Assembly (NCBI GenBank): GCA_021613335.1
Contig: JAJTWR010000362.1
Location: forward strand, 1,089,501 to 1,153,500
DNA from: Whitmania pigra
Lineage: Eukaryota > Annelida > Clitellata > Hirudinida > Haemopidae
Direction: 5' to 3'
DNA: 64,000 nucleotides
Position 1 is the stretch's first letter. The number at the start of each line of letters is the position of its first letter. Shown here one piece after another: positions 37,217-54,100 of this stretch. The notes under the pieces were generated by a model. It ran no database searches and had not been told where the DNA came from. It saw nothing but the letters and a program-made list of their open reading frames with translations. The position numbers were made by a program, and so were the translations under genes.

Positions 37217-38953
37217 TCAAATGTTATATTTAGCAATTCTGAAGTTTTCATTGGTTTCAAAGATGGCTAGAAGTCTGTCCTCACCCATCAAGGTTCCGCC
37301 TAGTACTTTAAAACTATTCCCAGAATCGCCGATCGGGAGAATCATAGGAACTTTGTGAGTACTTAAGGGTCCAATTTCTTGTAATTCAGCTAGTTGCTTG
37401 CTCTTGTGAACAACAGCCAGTTTTCTGAAAGATGGGGTAAAGGAAAGTTGCATGGATGCCTTTGCTCCCGAGCTTTCAGTTTCGAAAAGCCTGGTCGATT
37501 GTAACACTTTGCCATGTTGATCTATTACTATGCACCGATCGTTGAAGAGAAGACCTATCATATTGTGGCAAGTGCTCATGTCAACAATTCTTTTAAAAAT
37601 GTTTCCGTCCATCAATGCCGATTCTAAATGAATGCTTCCTGTGGACTGGAGCACGAGGCTGCATCTTAAATCCAAACAGAAACTGAGAGAATTGGCCTGA
37701 GATGTTACGAAGCCTCTCATAAAAGGAGAAACAAAATTTGCCTGACCTACTGGTATCAATCTTCCGCTATCATCCATTCCAGTTTCGAATATGGTGATGC
37801 CCTCTTTAGATGCCACTGCTATTGCAACTTTGTCTTCCGATTCAATTAGGCAAACATCATTAATTTCTAGGTTGACATTAAAAGTGTGCTTTTTAAGACC
37901 TTTCGCGTCGAAAATGTGAACTTTGTTCTCCATTTTGCCAGTTTGATCAACAACGAGTACAAGTTTGCCGGACAGTGATGATCTCATCAAGGACGGCGCC
38001 GTAAATTTTATATCAGTAAACAAGTCAGAAGGTTCGCCATACTGGTCGTCTGTTTTGAACCTCGGTAAATCTTTAGCATTAGTTTGAAGAATTTTCTGGT
38101 TCAATTCTATGTTTGACCTGTTCGCCATTGTTGATTTCGGCGTTGATTCAAAATTCTGGGTAAAGTAATTCCAATCTAAATCATCACTTTCGTCTACTTC
38201 AGCAGATTGATTAGCTTCAGACTGATGTTGAATTAAGGTATTATTTCTTAATTTGAAGGCATTTCTACTTTGAACTGTGGAATCTGGAGACACTGAGAAA
38301 TTGTTTACTGCAATGGCACTCCCATCATTCAGGTGAAGGTCCAAATGTTCTGGTGAAGGCTGTGAGTGCACAACTTCAGGTGGTTGCTGATTCCACACGT
38401 TTCTTAGAGATTTTGGAACGTCAATTAGAGGATTTAAATCGACTTCGTCAAAAGAAAGTGGCAATCCTAGAGTCATGTTTTTCATGTCAACCAATTCATC
38501 CGCATCGTTCTCGTCATCGCTCCAGGTCATTTTTGACCATTTCTTGGACGGATGCAGCAGAGGATTGGATGATTTCACAACCGTTCGCTTGCTCTTCTCT
38601 ACTCCAAAAGCGTCCAAGTCGTTTTCATAACGATCTTGACAATTTTTAGGCTTTAAGTTGCGTCGTGTCAGCAAATGTTTAAAAGTGTTTACCAGGTTTA
38701 TCGAATGTTGGCAGGTTTGGATTTCCGATGAGCCACAACACTTTGAACTCTGGTCGCAAATGGGACATGTCACCTTTTTGCTTTTTCCTTTCAGCAGGAA
38801 ATTGTCGACGCAACGATGGCAGTAAATATGAGTGCACGGAAGTTGCTTTGGCTGTCGCCTCACTGAATCGAAGTTTTCTAAACAGACTTTGCATATCATA
38901 AACTCTTCATCGACGGCGCTCATAGTTCCTTCTTTTCCAAGTACGGGTACCAT
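37217..38953 (-). CDS. Intronless RING-finger protein with propeller-like C terminus
   Basis: A single exon of 578 codons. A C3HC4 RING finger lies at residues about 20-70 (CKVC, then CTHIYCHRC, then CPIC), so ubiquitin ligase activity is likely. No B-box follows: instead comes a long Ser/Asn/Asp-rich linker (about 75-300) with coiled-coil weakness only. The last 260 residues are a series of beta-strand-like blocks (KLVLVVDQ, KVHIFDAKG, DKVAIAVASKEGITIFET, CIVIDQHGKVLQ, KLAVVHKSKQLAEL) resembling an NHL or WD-type propeller, as in TRIM-NHL relatives. The start could be the first ATG or the one ten codons later (MSAVDEEF). It lies tail-to-tail with importin alpha. The lack of introns amid intron-rich neighbours suggests an old retrocopy or a family habit. 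Confidence 0.82.
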   Translation of the reverse strand: MVPVLGKEGTMSAVDEEFMICKVCLENFDSVRRQPKQLPCTHIYCHRCVDNFLLKGKSKKVTCPICDQSSKCCGSSEIQTCQHSINLVNTFKHLLTRRNLKPKNCQDRYENDLDAFGVEKSKRTVVKSSNPLLHPSKKWSKMTWSDDENDADELVDMKNMTLGLPLSFDEVDLNPLIDVPKSLRNVWNQQPPEVVHSQPSPEHLDLHLNDGSAIAVNNFSVSPDSTVQSRNAFKLRNNTLIQHQSEANQSAEVDESDDLDWNYFTQNFESTPKSTMANRSNIELNQKILQTNAKDLPRFKTDDQYGEPSDLFTDIKFTAPSLMRSSLSGKLVLVVDQTGKMENKVHIFDAKGLKKHTFNVNLEINDVCLIESEDKVAIAVASKEGITIFETGMDDSGRLIPVGQANFVSPFMRGFVTSQANSLSFCLDLRCSLVLQSTGSIHLESALMDGNIFKRIVDMSTCHNMIGLLFNDRCIVIDQHGKVLQSTRLFETESSGAKASMQLSFTPSFRKLAVVHKSKQLAELQEIGPLSTHKVPMILPIGDSGNSFKVLGGTLMGEDRLLAIFETNENFRIAKYNI

Positions 38954-39540
38954 TTTTTAGAATTTGACACAAACCGCCGTCGAACTATCACATGTCTTAG
39001 ACTCTATATGAAAAAGACCAAAACTCAACGTAAAGGTGTAGCACGTAACGATCACACGCCTATTATTAGTCTGCTGTTTGAGAGGCTTTCATGCATGACC
39101 AAAATTCAGAAGTGCAGTTACGAAGTTATTATTATTTCGAAACAAGAAAGTCGTCATGCAGTATTTCAGTCAGACTGCATAGAGGGGAGCGAAAGTGCCC
39201 ATGCACTACTTTAGAATACTGCCTGGGTCTTCACATATTCTTATAATTTAAGAAAATCTTACAAATGAAACCTAAGAAAAAAATGCCTGCTGCAACAGAA
39301 ATATTTTTGTTTTTGCAAGTATTTCATTGTTATCATTTGCATGACAACTTTAGAAACTGCCTTCATAAATAAAGTATGGATCATTTTAGGACCGATTTAG
39401 TCATTAAAATGTCAGCAATTTGACAAAATAAATCAGACTACCCTAGTGATATCTCCATCAAAGTGGACTTTTCACTTTATTAGCAAAAGTAGAACAATTT
39501 CATCACAATAAACAAGTCTAGCAACATCCTTTCCAGAAAA
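38954..39540. other. Intergenic, no gene seen
   Basis: It holds the RING gene's upstream region and METTL5's 3' end. The plus strand is open at 39008-39214 without support from splicing or domains. Confidence 0.5.
39477..39482 (-). terminator. Polyadenylation signal AATAAA for METTL5
   Basis: The minus strand reads AATAAA about 60 bases after the METTL5 stop codon. Confidence 0.6.
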
Positions 39541-40742
39541 TCATTGCTTGGTAAACCTCAGCATCTCGACAGAGACGTCGACAGAATTGTGTTTGTGCAT
39601 TTTGTAGGTTTTCGGAAGATCAAAGTTGATTTGCGTGGTTCGCTTGACCTCAACCCCTACCTTTTTCATTTCTCTTATAACAGCCTGCAGATTGATTAGT
39701 TCGTAAATTTTGAGCCAGACAAATTTGGGTTAAAATTATGCTAACGTTGGTGTGGGATGATTTGTGCAGGGAATATACAGCCCTCTTAGATATCAAAAGG
39801 CCAAATTTCACAAAGTCGATATCAATACCTAATGAAATGAAATTGAGCATCAATTGAAAATCAAATTAATTTTCCATAATCAACTGAAACCTTTCACTTG
39901 TTTGGTTCCAAATGGAGGATTCGTGATGACTGTGTCAAATTTTTCAAACCATGGATGCGAACTGCCAAGAGACAGTTGCTGCTGAACGTTCATTCTTACT
40001 AAATCTATGTTGGAAAATTCACCGTCTGCAACATTTTCATTGCATATCTCCAGAGCGTTAGGGTCGAGATCCAAACCAAGACAGTAGCTTCGAGAAGAAA
40101 ATAGCTATTAATCAAAAGTTGTAGCATATTCCATGATTTCTTGGTATTTTAATGAATGGATTACTAATTTTGCCTGATAAATTACTTAGCTTTGGATTTA
40201 TATGTATTAGTTTGGAAAAGTTAGATGTTAGACTTATGTTAACAATTTCTATAACACAAATTTCAGACAAAGCACTTAAATATTACATTGTATTGCAAGT
40301 AAATATGTCTATAGTAGTGATTAGTCCTGTCATATATCAGATTGATCAAAATGAACATGCTATGACCTGTCTGATCACCTGCTCCAATTTCTCACCTAGC
40401 TCCAAGAAGAGAAGCAGCAATGGTAAGCATTCCAGTTCCACAACCAAGATCAACCACAGAGTGGCCTTCAATGTCTTCATGGCTCATCTCAATGTTGTAC
40501 ATCATGTGGGCTGTGTTTGATGATGTATTTAAATCTAAAAACTATTTTTTCATGCTATTGTCATTGGTACTAATTAGCAGACTTTTACTCTATGCGTTTA
40601 AATGTAGAATTTAATGGAAACCAGATTTCATACCAGCAATATGAGAACTGGTCATGTATTGCTCAAGCTCTATAACTGGATTCCTGAAGCCCTCAACATT
40701 TTCTAATTCAGCCTGCAAAGCTTTCAATTTCATCAACACCAT
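39541..40742 (-). CDS. METTL5: 18S rRNA N6-adenosine methyltransferase METTL5
   Basis: METTL5, with TRMT112, methylates one adenosine of 18S rRNA (A1832 in human). Five exons (40634-40742, 40396-40510, 39891-40087, 39746-39828, 39541-39684) give 215 residues, against 209 in human. Visible features: an N-terminal helix LEQYMTSSHIA, SAM-binding motif I VVDLGCGTGML, the acidic loop LGLDLDPNALEI, the catalytic NPPFGTK (NPPF motif of N6-adenine methylases), YSLHKSSHTN, and the closing strands YKMHKHNSVDVSVEMLRF. Two of four donors are GTT-type (GTTTCA, GTTAGC). The gene is complete and looks active. Confidence 0.97.
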
Positions 40743-41004
40743 AATTAGGCGATGGCAAAAGCACTATGCAAAATGTTTTTTTGAAGGAACCGCTATATTA
40801 TCGCCTGTGACGGCTTGTCATAAACAACGCGAAATTCAATATAGTAAGAACAACATAGCTTCATAAAAATATAATTTTTATGCAGGTTTGTCTAAAACTA
40901 ATATTTAATTATTTTAACTAAAAGATTTACTTACTTGAAAAAACGATAGAACATCACAGAAATGTGTTTAATATAACCGGTAATTAAAATACTACAAACG
41001 CAAT

Positions 41005-41165
41005 AAAGTCGCGATCCCAGGACTGGGGCGGGATTCACCGAAGTGGGGGTCCACGCATTGCCAGCAAGCAAAAAAGTTTATCCTGATTGATTGCTGGGGT
41101 TCCGCATTTAAGGCAGATCGGAGTATGCCGCTAAGACGATTGCCTTATATCTCAAACATCAGAGA
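41005..41165. ncRNA. G+C-rich island with strong hairpins, possible small RNA gene
   Basis: In the A+T-rich gap between METTL5 and AMPK this 160-base stretch stands out. It holds self-complementary blocks (CCCAGGACTGGG; CACCGAAGTG with a CGAA loop; GGATTC/GGGGTCC) and is not open in a convincing frame. On the minus strand AAACTTTTTTG resembles an Sm-binding site near a stem. It matches none of the U snRNAs or the tRNA pattern that I know. It could instead be the METTL5 promoter, which begins about 260 bases away, or a repeat. Confidence 0.25.
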
Positions 41166-41629
41166 ACCCTCCCAGATAAAGCTCAATCAAAACAAATTAA
41201 TTTATAAAATAACCAAGTCAATATCGAAAAATTATTATATCTTTGCTATTTCTCTGGAAGTGTGAGTGGAACACAATGATTTCAATTAGTCTTTGATGGT
41301 ACATGCCAGAAAACAAATCACTCAGGCAAGAGAACGTTTTTAAAATTTTGTTAGAAGATTTGGCACCGACCTATTAAATTAGCTCGGCTCATAATTTCCA
41401 ATTGAATTCAAAACAAGCCCTAGGCATTAAGAGGAGAATAAATAAATATATAATAAAGAACAACATCCTGCCTTGCAACTGGGTGAAACAAACATTTGAA
41501 GAGGAACAAAAAAATAAATAAAATGAACAAATCAAGTCCAGAAATAAAATGAAAGGCAACGTGACCCCAAAGTCGTGAACGGTCACGAACGAGCGACCGC
41601 GAACCGACGGTAGCGTAACTCGTCGATTA

Positions 41630-46173
<4,544 letters not shown>

Positions 46174-47379
46174 GTTTTCAGCAGAATTTGTTTTCCTACA
46201 CTCACTCGACTATCTCTAAAAGTGCCTAGGAGATTGTGTGAACTCATAAAAAATGAGTATAATAGTCAGATAACTGTTAAATAATTTAATTATAATCAAT
46301 TCTTTGCATTAGGTTTTACAAAATTATTTGTAACTTTACCTCCTTCATGGAAAAAAAAAAATTAAAATTAAGGTTTTTTAAAATTATTTTTTTAATATTT
46401 ATTTATTAGTAATTCAGTTAGTTCTGTAATTTAAATTATTATTTAAATTAAGGAAATAAAGCTAAGATGTCAACTAGCTTGAAATTCAGGTAACATCCAC
46501 AAAAACCTAGACTAAGTATGAAATTTCGCTGTAAGTGTATAGCACACAGGTTATCAGAACGGAACTCCCGACAGTAACTGTGGCAGAGGAGAAAGGAATT
46601 TAGTTTTTTAAGACATTAAGAACATCAACATAGCCACGCCTAGGAAAAGTGATTGACAACCAGGTCTTAGATGCCACATGAACATAACAAAATCCGAGCA
46701 AGAATTCCAAAGTTTATTTGTTTAATGACGCTAATCACTTCGGATAATTATCAAGAAGTTCTAAGAGTTACTGAAATTTTTTTTAAATTAGCCCCCCAGA
46801 CTCCCACGTCTAGATCTATATTAGACTACAGCCATTAATCATTTCCACTGATCAATTTTTCGCATTTATATAGGCTTTAGGAGAGTGAACTTGTTGCGCA
46901 ATTTTCCACATAAATAAGCATTCAATTTACAGCTGAGCTGCTGAAAACTGCTGAGTAACTGAAAACAAATTAATTTTATTCGAACTGAAAGCATTCAGTA
47001 AACGAAAACGGATTAGTGACCTGTTCAAAGCTAACAAAAACTTGTAGAAATTAATAATTGGAACTACAAATGAGTTTTGTCAGTTATTGAAGACAAATAA
47101 AAAGGAAAGTCATGCTTCTAATTTAATAAATTTGGAATGTTTCAATACATTCAGTGCAATGATAATTATTTCCACGAATTCTCATAATTGCATGATGGAG
47201 AGAATAGACACAAATAGATCCTCATACAAAACAAAAAGTGAGTGGAGTACAAATTTGTTAACGAAATCCCCTTTTAAATCTGGATTGAATGGGCATCAAT
47301 TTAAAGGGTATTTCTCTCTACATAAATGTATATTTGGTCTTCAGATCAAGATTGAATTTGAAAATGAATGTCAAATCCT
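46174..47379. other. Intergenic, AMPK upstream region and TMEM192 3' end
   Basis: About 1.2 kb of A+T-rich DNA without convincing exons. A plus-strand open frame near 47087-47416 has biased, protein-unlike composition. Confidence 0.5.
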
Positions 47380-49562
47380 TCAAGCCCTGATGAGAGGAAC
47401 ATCATCTCTATCTTGAGGAACCATGCCGGTGCCCAAATACTCGTTGATGTCGGCCACGTCTCCCATGTCGTCGTCGTCTCTGTGTTCGTCCAGGTACTGT
47501 CTGAGCATCTCCTCGCCTTGCTTGCGCTGGTCGGAAGGAAAAGCGGAGAGGAGTTTCTTGACGGAGCCGTAAAGGAGGCGACACCTTCGCTTGAGAAAGT
47601 TTATGTTGTCGATCTGTCGGTCGATCACCAGGTCCTGGTTGCTGTTCGTTTCACTTGAGGAAATCACAAAAGTTATTCGCAGCAGTCTCTACGATAAACT
47701 GAACGAACGGTTAATCGAACTTACAACAGTTCAGACAAGAATAATTTACAATAAGACGAATACATAAAAATCTAGAACTAGGTAGACAATAATAATTATA
47801 ATAATAGTAATAACAATGATGATACTGATGGCTAGAGATACTGTCCTAATTGTCCATAGAAAATCAAGAACATCCACCGACTTGTATCCAACAATGGATC
47901 TCGGTTCGATGGAGCGAGACAGGATGCGGTCATTTATGGCATCCGGGGGTTGTGCCAGGCCATTGAACTTGATGATGCGAGCTATCAGTCAAAGGTAAAA
48001 TTAGGTTAAAATTAAACGAAAAGTCAATGAATTCGAGCCGACTACGACTCACCGGTCAGAAAGATGAGGAACGCAAAAGAGATGATTATCTCTAAAGCAA
48101 CAACAACCTGGAATCCTACGAAATATCCGGCCATGTCAAAACCATTGTCCGTCGTTCTTGGATCGGAATGGGGCGAATTTGTGCGATGTCCGAAAGATTT
48201 AGGAAAGACTCCCGTATCGTGCAAAATCCAGGTATACACCAGTAAGATGGCATTTCCTGATGTTTACAGTGGAGGATAAAAGCATGGTGAGTAAAAAATG
48301 CATAATAATAATAATAATAATAACAACATGTATTTATTATAATAATAATAACAACAACATGTATTTATTATAATAATAACAACAACAAGTGTATTTATGA
48401 CTGACTTGCATGCCAGGATTAGGGTTGGGATGAAAACAATCATGGCAACATTCAAAAGTTGGCTGATTTTGATTTATATTTGTCACCAAGTAAGCATTAT
48501 TCAATTTACAATTAAATTTTAATAAACCAGACTTCATAGAGTTGAATTTTTTAAGTCATCATTAAAGACAACTCAATACTTTTCACATTTAGATATCCTT
48601 AGCATCACTAAGCTAAATTGAGTTTAACACAAAAGTAGCCAACCAATGGAAAAAATGACGAACGGGTCCGAGACCAATGAGTGGTTCCTCTTGTAGAAAT
48701 TAGCGTAGCCCCTCCTTCTGATCTTCTTGAACTCCAGGTGCACGAGGAAGGTTATCACCACGGTGATGAACCACATGGCAACATTGGAGTAAACAACAAT
48801 GGAGAACGGGGATAGGGCACAATTCTGGTTGAAGCAGTACCAATGCAGAGGCAATGAAAGGGCCAAGAACACAACCTGTTGAACACAACCTGTTGAACGT
48901 TGGTTGTGATGATGATGATGATGATGGAGGTTGTAGTAGTGAAAAAACAACGATCACGAAAATATCAAAAACAGAAATGATTGCTTAATAATATTGGTCA
49001 AAACACCTAATTACATTGCTGTTAGAATTTCTGAAATAAAAATATTAATTCAGCACAGTCATTGGCAAAACAAAATATCGTCATCATCACTACGATCCTA
49101 AAATTATATCTGACTATCGACGTGAAAATAAATTCCTACATAGAGGAGCATGAGAACAATGGTTCCCCAGAACAAGTTCATCTTCTGAAATCTTCTGCTC
49201 CTGAAGTTGAATGTTAGTTCAGGAGCATGCTGTTGAGTGTTTAAAAATTTGTCAACAAATAAAGAATCATTAATTAAGTGCATAATAATTAAACTTATTT
49301 TGTATAACATTGTTATTTTGTAAGGAATATTTGTACGCCTTAACGTTCACCTAACAATGTTCGAAACATCTTATAATTTGACGAGTAAAACAAAATATAT
49401 AAACATTCATTAACACGACACGAAACTGGCCACCCGACCCAATTGGAAAAGACTAAAGTTTCACTTAGCACTCTCTTTTGCAATTATTATTATTAATTCC
49501 AATGCTTGTAAATTCAAGTGATGAACCATTATTACATAAATAATAGCACATAAAATATGTTT

Positions 49563-49593
<31 letters not shown>

Positions 49594-50050
49594 GATAAAT
49601 ATGTATAAGAACTATTTGTTATAGTTAACTAATGATATTCAGAAAGCCTGCAAGACTAGACAGTAACAAGCTTAAATAGCTGAGGAATAAATTACTTCCA
49701 AAGACATTGGTATGCCAAGCATGCTGCAAGTATATTATGATTGGTAGAAATAATTGCAATTGCATATGCAATCAACTCTTAGCCCAGTTTTGTCTATTGT
49801 TGTTACATAAAAAAAAAAGCCTCAACTAGTCATTGCATTTAAAATGTATGAGTCGCATGTATGAAATGTGTTTTTTCATTAAAAATTTATTAAAGTAAAT
49901 TAGAACTTTAATGAAGACAACAATTTTCAAAAATTGTGCATGCACCACCTCATTCACTTGAGGATTGCTGCTCAAGGAAGATGTCTGGCTGGTCAGATTG
50001 ACACTTGAACCTGGCCCATTGGTCGGACCAGCAGCATTGCCTGAAGACAT
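47380..50050 (-). CDS. TMEM192: Lysosomal membrane protein TMEM192
   Basis: TMEM192 is a four-pass protein of lysosomes and late endosomes that forms homodimers. Six exons in phase (49949-50050, 49140-49229, 48644-48875, 48053-48256, 47882-47981, 47380-47653) give 333 residues, against 271 in human. Seen: a Ser/Asn-rich cytosolic head, TM1 spanning exons 2-3, TM2 (NVAMWFITVVITFLVHL), the family signature KKIRRRGYANFYKRN, TM3 beginning at GNAILLVYTWI, TM4 (VVVALEIIISFAFLIF), then PPDAIND and a C-terminal helix FLKRRCRLLYGSVKKLL matching the dimerising tail. The last junction (donor GTCGGT) is less sure. Intron 2 ends with a duplicated acceptor, and intron 3 holds a 32-bp triplicate. Confidence 0.88.
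48302..48391. repeat. 32-bp repeat, three copies, in TMEM192 intron
   Basis: Three tandem copies of a unit like ATAATAATAACAACATGTAT plus TTATTAT, imperfect, lie wholly within the intron between exons 3 and 4. Confidence 0.8.
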
Positions 50051-51152
50051 TTTTCTTTCGTCGAGGCACTAACTCTTAAAATACTAAATAAAAATATTGC
50101 AGTTGAATATTTTGTCATTAATCATATTGAGATAAGATAAGCTTAATAGCAAAAAGTTCTAAGTGCAATTATAATTTAAAACATAGAATTCAATGCTCGT
50201 ACATTTAACTATTAGCCTCAATATGCAAACTGTTTATTCGCACTTCTCCAAAGCAGTTTTCCGTTTTAGGTCAAAAGTATTTGGTAACATTAGGCGGCAA
50301 ATATTAATATAGAGCAGAAGATGCTTGTATTCGTTCAAAAAAACAATCCTACTTTTTACTCACTCAAATTTAATTTTGTTCCGCTGTATTTCAACAGATT
50401 AACCCGCTAGGCACCTTCTTGTTTAGCGTTCAAACACATGACAAAAAAGATCACGAATTGGCAGGGAGAATTACCCCGTACTAATATAACAGCCTAAGTG
50501 CGCGACACTTTTACCGACTAACCTATTATTGAAGAATTTAATAATTTTCTTATCAATGACCAAACCATCTAGCAGTAAACCTTTTGAGTTTGAGAGCAGA
50601 TAACCCCACGCTGTTATCGCGACACAAGATTCTCAAAGTTCCTAGGATAATAAGTCAGCACATAACACAAAAAACATTTTTATTGCAAGGTGCACAAGAA
50701 CATGCCAATCAATTTCAGTCGTCAATAAATACTGCTGCATAACACATGTTTTTCAACCCTTGCTGTGTGTAAAGATTGCATGCTTGAATCATGAGAGCCT
50801 TGTCTTCAAATTATTTGGATGCTCTGAAAAAGGTTGACCACACATTTGCTAATTACTATAAATTGACATTAATAATTATCAGTATTATAGTTAACAATTA
50901 TTGCAATTCAAAATGGTGGATAACCCTGAATAATGGGTAAAATATTTAAGCAAAAATTAGTCAATGTGACATATCATTTTACCATATTTGTTTCTAGATA
51001 AATCTGGCTTTTTGGAAAAACTTGAAAACTTTGGAATCCTAGGAAAAGAAATTAATAAATTTTTAAAACCTTTTTTTTAGTTAAACAGCATTAGAGAACA
51101 ATTTCCACAAAACCTAAGAAAACAAATTCTTAAGAAAAAAAATCAACTGGTC
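50051..51152. other. Intergenic, TMEM192 upstream region and CCP110-like 3' end
   Basis: No coding exon was recognised. A+T-rich with no repeats of note. Confidence 0.5.
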
Positions 51153-54100
51153 TCAAGAATCCAAAATAAACCTTAGGTCTTGTCCTGAACATTTAGTGTT
51201 TTTACTGCCAGCCAATTGGCTGTTGGAATGAGCTTTATTGGCAAACCCATTCAAATTTTGAATTTGGTAACTAGAAGATGACTGGATAACAGAGGCTGGA
51301 GGAATTGCATTTACTGAGACGTTACAATCTGATTGGGATGCCAATGGGGCACGACTTGAAGCCCACGTTACAGGGCGTGCAAATGAATTTATTTCTCTGT
51401 AACAAAAATCAATTCTTTGATGATATGACATTATGCAAAGACAAATAGCTATGTTTGAAAGTACAATCAGCAATAATAAAAGTAGCAACACGAGGCAATT
51501 CATGCATTAATTTATTCACAAAAATAACATCACATACTCCAATTTCTTCCTTCTTTTTTTTAATGCACAACTCAGTTTTTTCTCCGTTGGAAACGTCTTC
51601 TGAAATTCATCATTACAGTTTATTGAACTGAACTAAAACAAATAGTTTTGTTTATCCCATTTTAAATACTCAAATTATCCTAAAGACACTTTAACAGACA
51701 TAGCTTCCAATGTAAATGTAAAAAGATTTGGGAATGCAGCTGAGAGACATCAAACCAAAATTGATCAAAAGGAATAATATCAAAAATGAATGTGATTAAA
51801 CTGTGATTGTCAATGTTTAAATCACTCAACATATCAATGTGACTTTTCTACAAATTAAATTTCTCCTAAAACCTCGATGGCTCTCTGATTGGCTAAAATT
51901 TCTGTGCGTCTCTTCGGAGGTCCAATGAATATTTGCCGCAGTTCATTGAAGTTCGATGATAACTGGAAAATAATTTAAAATATTTGGCTTGTGTTGCTTA
52001 TCAATTTTTCACCTCAGGACCAAAAAAATCAATTTTAATGAAGGAATTTATTGCAAAAATGTCAAGTCACAGAATAGCACATTTATTTCATTATTAATGT
52101 GTAGTTGAATCTATCATTGTTCTATAATGAAATAACAATATAACAATGAATATAATAATATTAAATTAATTTGATATTAATAATAATAAAATCTGACAAC
52201 ATTAAAGAATAACTGACATCTGCAAATGCACCTGCTTATTAAGATGTTCATAAACCCTCTGATCGATGTAGGTACAATCCTCTGAATTTATGATAGGAAA
52301 CAGATCTAACTCCTTTTTGGCAAAATCCTGTCGTTCGTGTAAAGTCGACAAAATCACAAATTCACGAAAACTCTCCAAAATAATCTCTTAAGATAGTTAT
52401 TGATATTTGAAATGTTATTAATTTGTTGTCAGAACTGGATAAAATAATAAAAGTACAACTAATAATTTTAAGAAAATCATTTAACTTTTAATTTTACGTG
52501 TTCACCCACCATGAGATTCCCGATGATCACTTTGACTTCATGACATTTGAATAATCTCCGCACGATGTATCCCTTGACGACGGGACCGAGCAACAAACAC
52601 AGCTTATCAAAGGCCGCCTTCGGGATTAAAAATCGATCAAAATATTATTAATCAATAAAGATATTATTAATCAATCAAAATATTATTAATCGTGTCTGGA
52701 AATACTTCAAAGGTTACAATGAGTATATTAAATGTTATGTTGCCTCTCCTAGAAAGCAATTTGAACTTTTTGAAATGTAACAATTATTACGTAAAAACAA
52801 TTCCACTCGAGACTTAACATTAGCACTATTAGATTTATATACATGCACTACATTAATAAAGCATCTTTTAAGAAGATAGAGCATTAAAATTAAATACACA
52901 ATTTCAAATCATTTGAGCAAGCTGTTAATAATAGGGAACTGCCAACATTTCTTTTCGGTTCAGATTCTGACAAATCTTCCCAGTTCCTCGATTCGGAATG
53001 TGTCGAATCGGACGAAACCTCGATCGGTGCAAGCCCGTCGGTCAATTCGACGTCGTTCGACACCGACGAAGATTCGCTGCTTTCGAAACACTCGAACGGT
53101 TGAACTTCTTTGGAAGAAAGGAGAAAATGTGAGACTCTGCTACTGCAAGATATTTCACGATCACAAGATTTGGGGCAGTCGAAACAATTCACGCAAGGGA
53201 AATTTCTGTCTTCGGCAGACGAGGCGTCCCCGACAAGATGAGGCCGTGTTTCGGACGCTTTCAAACTTTCAAGGGCTTTCTTTCTCTGAATAACTTTTTT
53301 GAGTCGATGTTTCAAATCCTTTTCTTTCTTCTTGAGATACAATAGTTCGGCATCCAAGAGACACATGTTCATCATTTCCTGCTTCTTTCTCTCTAACTCG
53401 GCCAGTCCGTTGAGCTGCCATCTAATCAACTCATCTCGATCGGGCAGATCGAGACGCGAAAACGTCGGAGGAGCTCCCGTCGTTACCGGAGGCAACAGAC
53501 CGAAGTCCTTACTATCGAGGATCCTAGAATCTTTCGATGAGGATTGGAAATCTGTCGGGCTTCCGAGCAACGGACCGTCAAGTTTCCAAGAGGATCCAAG
53601 ATGTCGTGCTTCGTGATTGCATTTCAAATTATCTTTGGTATGACCAATGAAATCTCTCCCTTTGGCACGCTTGATGTCAAGAGATTCTCGGCCGGATTGC
53701 GATCGAATGTAATCTTTCGAAAGGTTCAATGCAGCAGACGAATCGGATGAACTCGTGGGAGGATCGTAAAGCAATTCATCCGTCTGGATCGACTGGTCAA
53801 CTGAAGATTTCACGTCTTCTGGTATTTTTAGTGCAACATGATGGCGTACCAAGACTTCAGATTTATTAATTTCAGTAGAGTGATTAAGACTGCACTCTTT
53901 TTCTCTGTTCTCCAAAATCATGCCATCCGAGCACATTTTGTAGTCAATGTTTTTTTTAGCATCTTTTACGATTGAAACATTTTCAAAGCTGAGATTAGGA
54001 ACATTTATACATTTGGTAGAAAGTGATGGCCCCTGTAAACAATTGCTTAGCTGAGTTTGGCCCCCATCAACAATGCTGCTATCATTACAATCATTGTTAT

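Noticed and set aside
47087..47416. 109-codon plus-strand frame
   Set aside because: Composition is Asn/Lys/Ser-rich as in random A+T-rich DNA, and its end overlaps the TMEM192 last exon in antisense.
48395..48500. Hydrophobic minus-strand stretch looking like an additional TMEM192 exon
   Set aside because: Exon 48644 joins directly to 48256 in phase to make the conserved GNAILL segment, and the extra helix has no counterpart in TMEM192.
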